Assembly (NCBI GenBank): GCA_026874595.1
Contig: CM049321.1
Location: forward strand, 25,285,479 to 25,349,478
Length of the DNA stretch: 64,000 bases
Reading direction: 5' to 3'
Source: Sipunculus nudus
Taxonomy: Eukaryota > Annelida > Sipuncula > Golfingiida > Sipunculidae
Shown piece by piece: positions 62,526-64,000 of this stretch (position 1 is the stretch's first letter; every line of letters begins with the position of its first letter). The notes under the pieces are model-generated. The model did not search any database and was not told the origin of the DNA. It saw nothing but the letters and a program-made list of their open reading frames with translations. The translations under genes were made by a program, and so were the position numbers.

Positions 62526-62991
62526 TCTTATTATGATCTCCACTTATGCTCGGGTGAAGATATTCGTGTTTGGCATTTTCTTCTTCTTATAATGATTATT
62601 ATTATCTATATTATTCCCAGCTATCCATAGGTGAAGATATTTGTTTTTTTTTTGGCATTTTATCTCCATGTATCCATAATTGGAGATATGAGTTTTAGCA
62701 TTATTATCTCTTCCTTTTCCTAGATGAAGATATTTGTTTTATGTATTATTATCTCTCAATTTTCATAGGTGAAGATATTAGCTTTTAGCATTGTTATCTC
62801 CCCCTATTCATAGGAGAAAATATTAGCTTTTAGCATCGTTATCTCCATTCACAGGTAAGATATTTGTTTTTCGTATTATTATCTCTACCTTTTCATAGAT
62901 AAAGATGTTTGTTCTTTGTCATTATTATCTTCACAAATTCCTAGGTGAAGATATTTGTTTTTGGCACTATTATCTCTACCTATTCATAGGC
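62526..62991. repeat. ~46-bp minisatellite in P450 intron 4, copy C
   Basis: Counterpart of 45152-45617, with the same units. Confidence 0.85.
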
Positions 62992-63837
62992 AATTTTTTG
63001 CATTCTTGTTCTTCTTTTCTTATTATTCTGCAATAATAAGAATTCTTATTCTTATTTCATCCGATTTCAATGATACTTATCCTCTACTATGGGCTTATTA
63101 CTTTGACCGATTTTAAGTGTACTTGACCATTTTTTTAAGGTCACAGAATGTGATTTTTTAAAAATTTCTAATGTCGATTTTCTTCTTCTTCATAAGGAGT
63201 ACATCAGAATGAAAAAAATGCCATCACCAAATCTGATTTCCAACAATTGTATGGTAATATTTTGGAATTCATTCATGTAGAACCATATAATATAGGTATC
63301 TCAGCGCTTCAGTTAGGCTATGTTCCAATATTAATATTTGAGCTGATATTTGGAAACCTTAATTTAAGCGGCGTGTGTCATTTACAATGGTGGAGTGCAG
63401 TGGCAAGGTTGATTGCAATATCTTTAATAGCTTTAGAATAACATCCAATTACGGAGACGTGACGTCACCAATTCCGAATTATCCGCCAACAGGAGGACAC
63501 TCAATTCTCGTCTGCAGTACTTGAGTTCTAATTAACAGGTTACAAAATACAAGTAATTAGGTCAAAAGAGCAAAGGTAAAGGTCACAGTAGAGGTCTTAA
63601 TGCCAAATTGTAGATGGCCATTTCATACTAACTACTTAAGACCTAAAGTATAAACAATGACTGTCAGTTAACAAATATACTTCGCTTATTTTTACAATCA
63701 GATTTTAATAGGCATCAACCCGTCTGCGAAACGTCACTTCCGGTTAATTCCGGTCCGGACTGGTCGACACATATCTCCTCCGAAGCTGCTGGACCCAGAA
63801 CTTTATATCTCTAGTTTGGTCATTATGTCTTTATTAC

Positions 63838-64000
63838 TTTTTTTTATACAACCGCCATATGATGGAAGTATAATGGTATACCCACCGTCCGTCCGTCCGT
63901 CCGTCTGTTAACATTTTTAGTGTCGCCGCGATCACGTACTGCAGTTTGATGAAATGTTCAGGATAGCTTGGAATGACACCAGGATGACCATCTGGATTCA
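63838..64000. repeat. Mollusc-type dispersed repeat in intron 4 of copy C (cut by window end)
   Basis: TATACAACCGCCATATGATG and the GTCCGTCCGTCCGTCC run, as at 46464. Confidence 0.5.

Larger units (their letters stand above)
50188..64000 (+). repeat. 17,381-bp tandem duplication, second unit (partial; contains P450 copy C)
   Basis: Begins with the same TGCCCCGGTTTTAAATATAA as 32807 immediately after the end of unit 1 and follows it to the window edge. About 3.6 kb of the unit, with exon 5 and the ribozyme-like repeat, would lie outside. Unassigned stretches of unit 1 (34131-35230, 35400-37144) recur here at 51512-52611 and 52781-54525 with nothing further to add. Confidence 0.92.
57172..64000 (+). 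pseudogene. Cytochrome P450, CYP2-type, copy C (frameshifted; 3' end outside window)
   Basis: Exons 1-4 are at 57172-57493, 58346-58864, 59619-59830 and 62197-62430; exon 5 is expected ~850 bp past the window end. Coding sequence and splice sites look identical to copy B, including AGLEST in the I-helix and the 1-bp deletion in exon 4, with TAA at 62371-62373. The few differences from copy B that I noticed fall in introns. The shared lesion means the two copies were already inactive when duplicated, or that they are one locus represented twice. Confidence 0.85.

Overview
The window is eukaryotic nuclear DNA: AT-rich, intron-bearing and dominated by repeats. The only gene family I can identify is an animal cytochrome P450 of the CYP2 type. 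Dispersed repeats carrying GTCCGTCC runs, a tRNA-derived SINE and a LINE 3' end are typical of molluscs, so a lophotrochozoan, probably a bivalve, is my inference; no species-specific marker is visible. I saw no tRNA or rRNA gene, CRISPR array or bacterial operon.

Layout. 1-3266 is a satellite of ~100-bp monomers centred on a GCCGGC palindrome. 3267-6440 has no recognised feature. 6440-14762 is a second satellite of ~77-bp monomers containing a telomere-like CCCTAACCC word. It is interrupted at 14763-16296 by a 1,534-bp non-autonomous DNA transposon flanked by TA duplications, and resumes briefly to ~16394, where it abuts a possible short terminal exon (16401-16590). 16591-21180 is mostly unassigned, with decayed dispersed repeats. 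21181-22490 is the 100-bp satellite again, in opposite orientation.

From ~22926 the window holds a P450 cluster, all on the + strand. Each copy has five coding exons: copy A 25438-32072, copy B 39798-47668, copy C from 57172 with exon 5 beyond the window. The exons join in consistent phase to about 492 residues: membrane anchor, proline-rich hinge, WxxxR, I-helix AGxE(T/S)T, ExxR, FRPxRF region and heme-binding FSVGKRSCPG. All three copies look inactivated. A has AT for GT at the exon 2 donor and an in-frame TAA in exon 3. B and C share a 1-bp deletion in exon 4 followed at once by TAA.

A and B belong to an older, diverged ~10-kb duplication. B and C lie in a very recent head-to-tail duplication with a 17,381-bp period (32807-50187, then 50188 to beyond the window end). 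The two units differ mainly in microsatellite lengths and a few substitutions, so an assembly artefact is a live alternative. An exonless piece of P450 intron 3 at ~49689-50158, just before the junction, marks a fourth, decayed copy.

Most unusual items: a two-unit tandem repeat at 48212-48599, each unit carrying a hammerhead-ribozyme-like core (candidate retrozyme or Penelope-like relic); the TA-flanked transposon inside the 77-bp satellite, with many intact empty sites next to it; and a 710-bp insertion with a 9-bp target duplication in intron 4 of copy B, for which copy A keeps the empty site.
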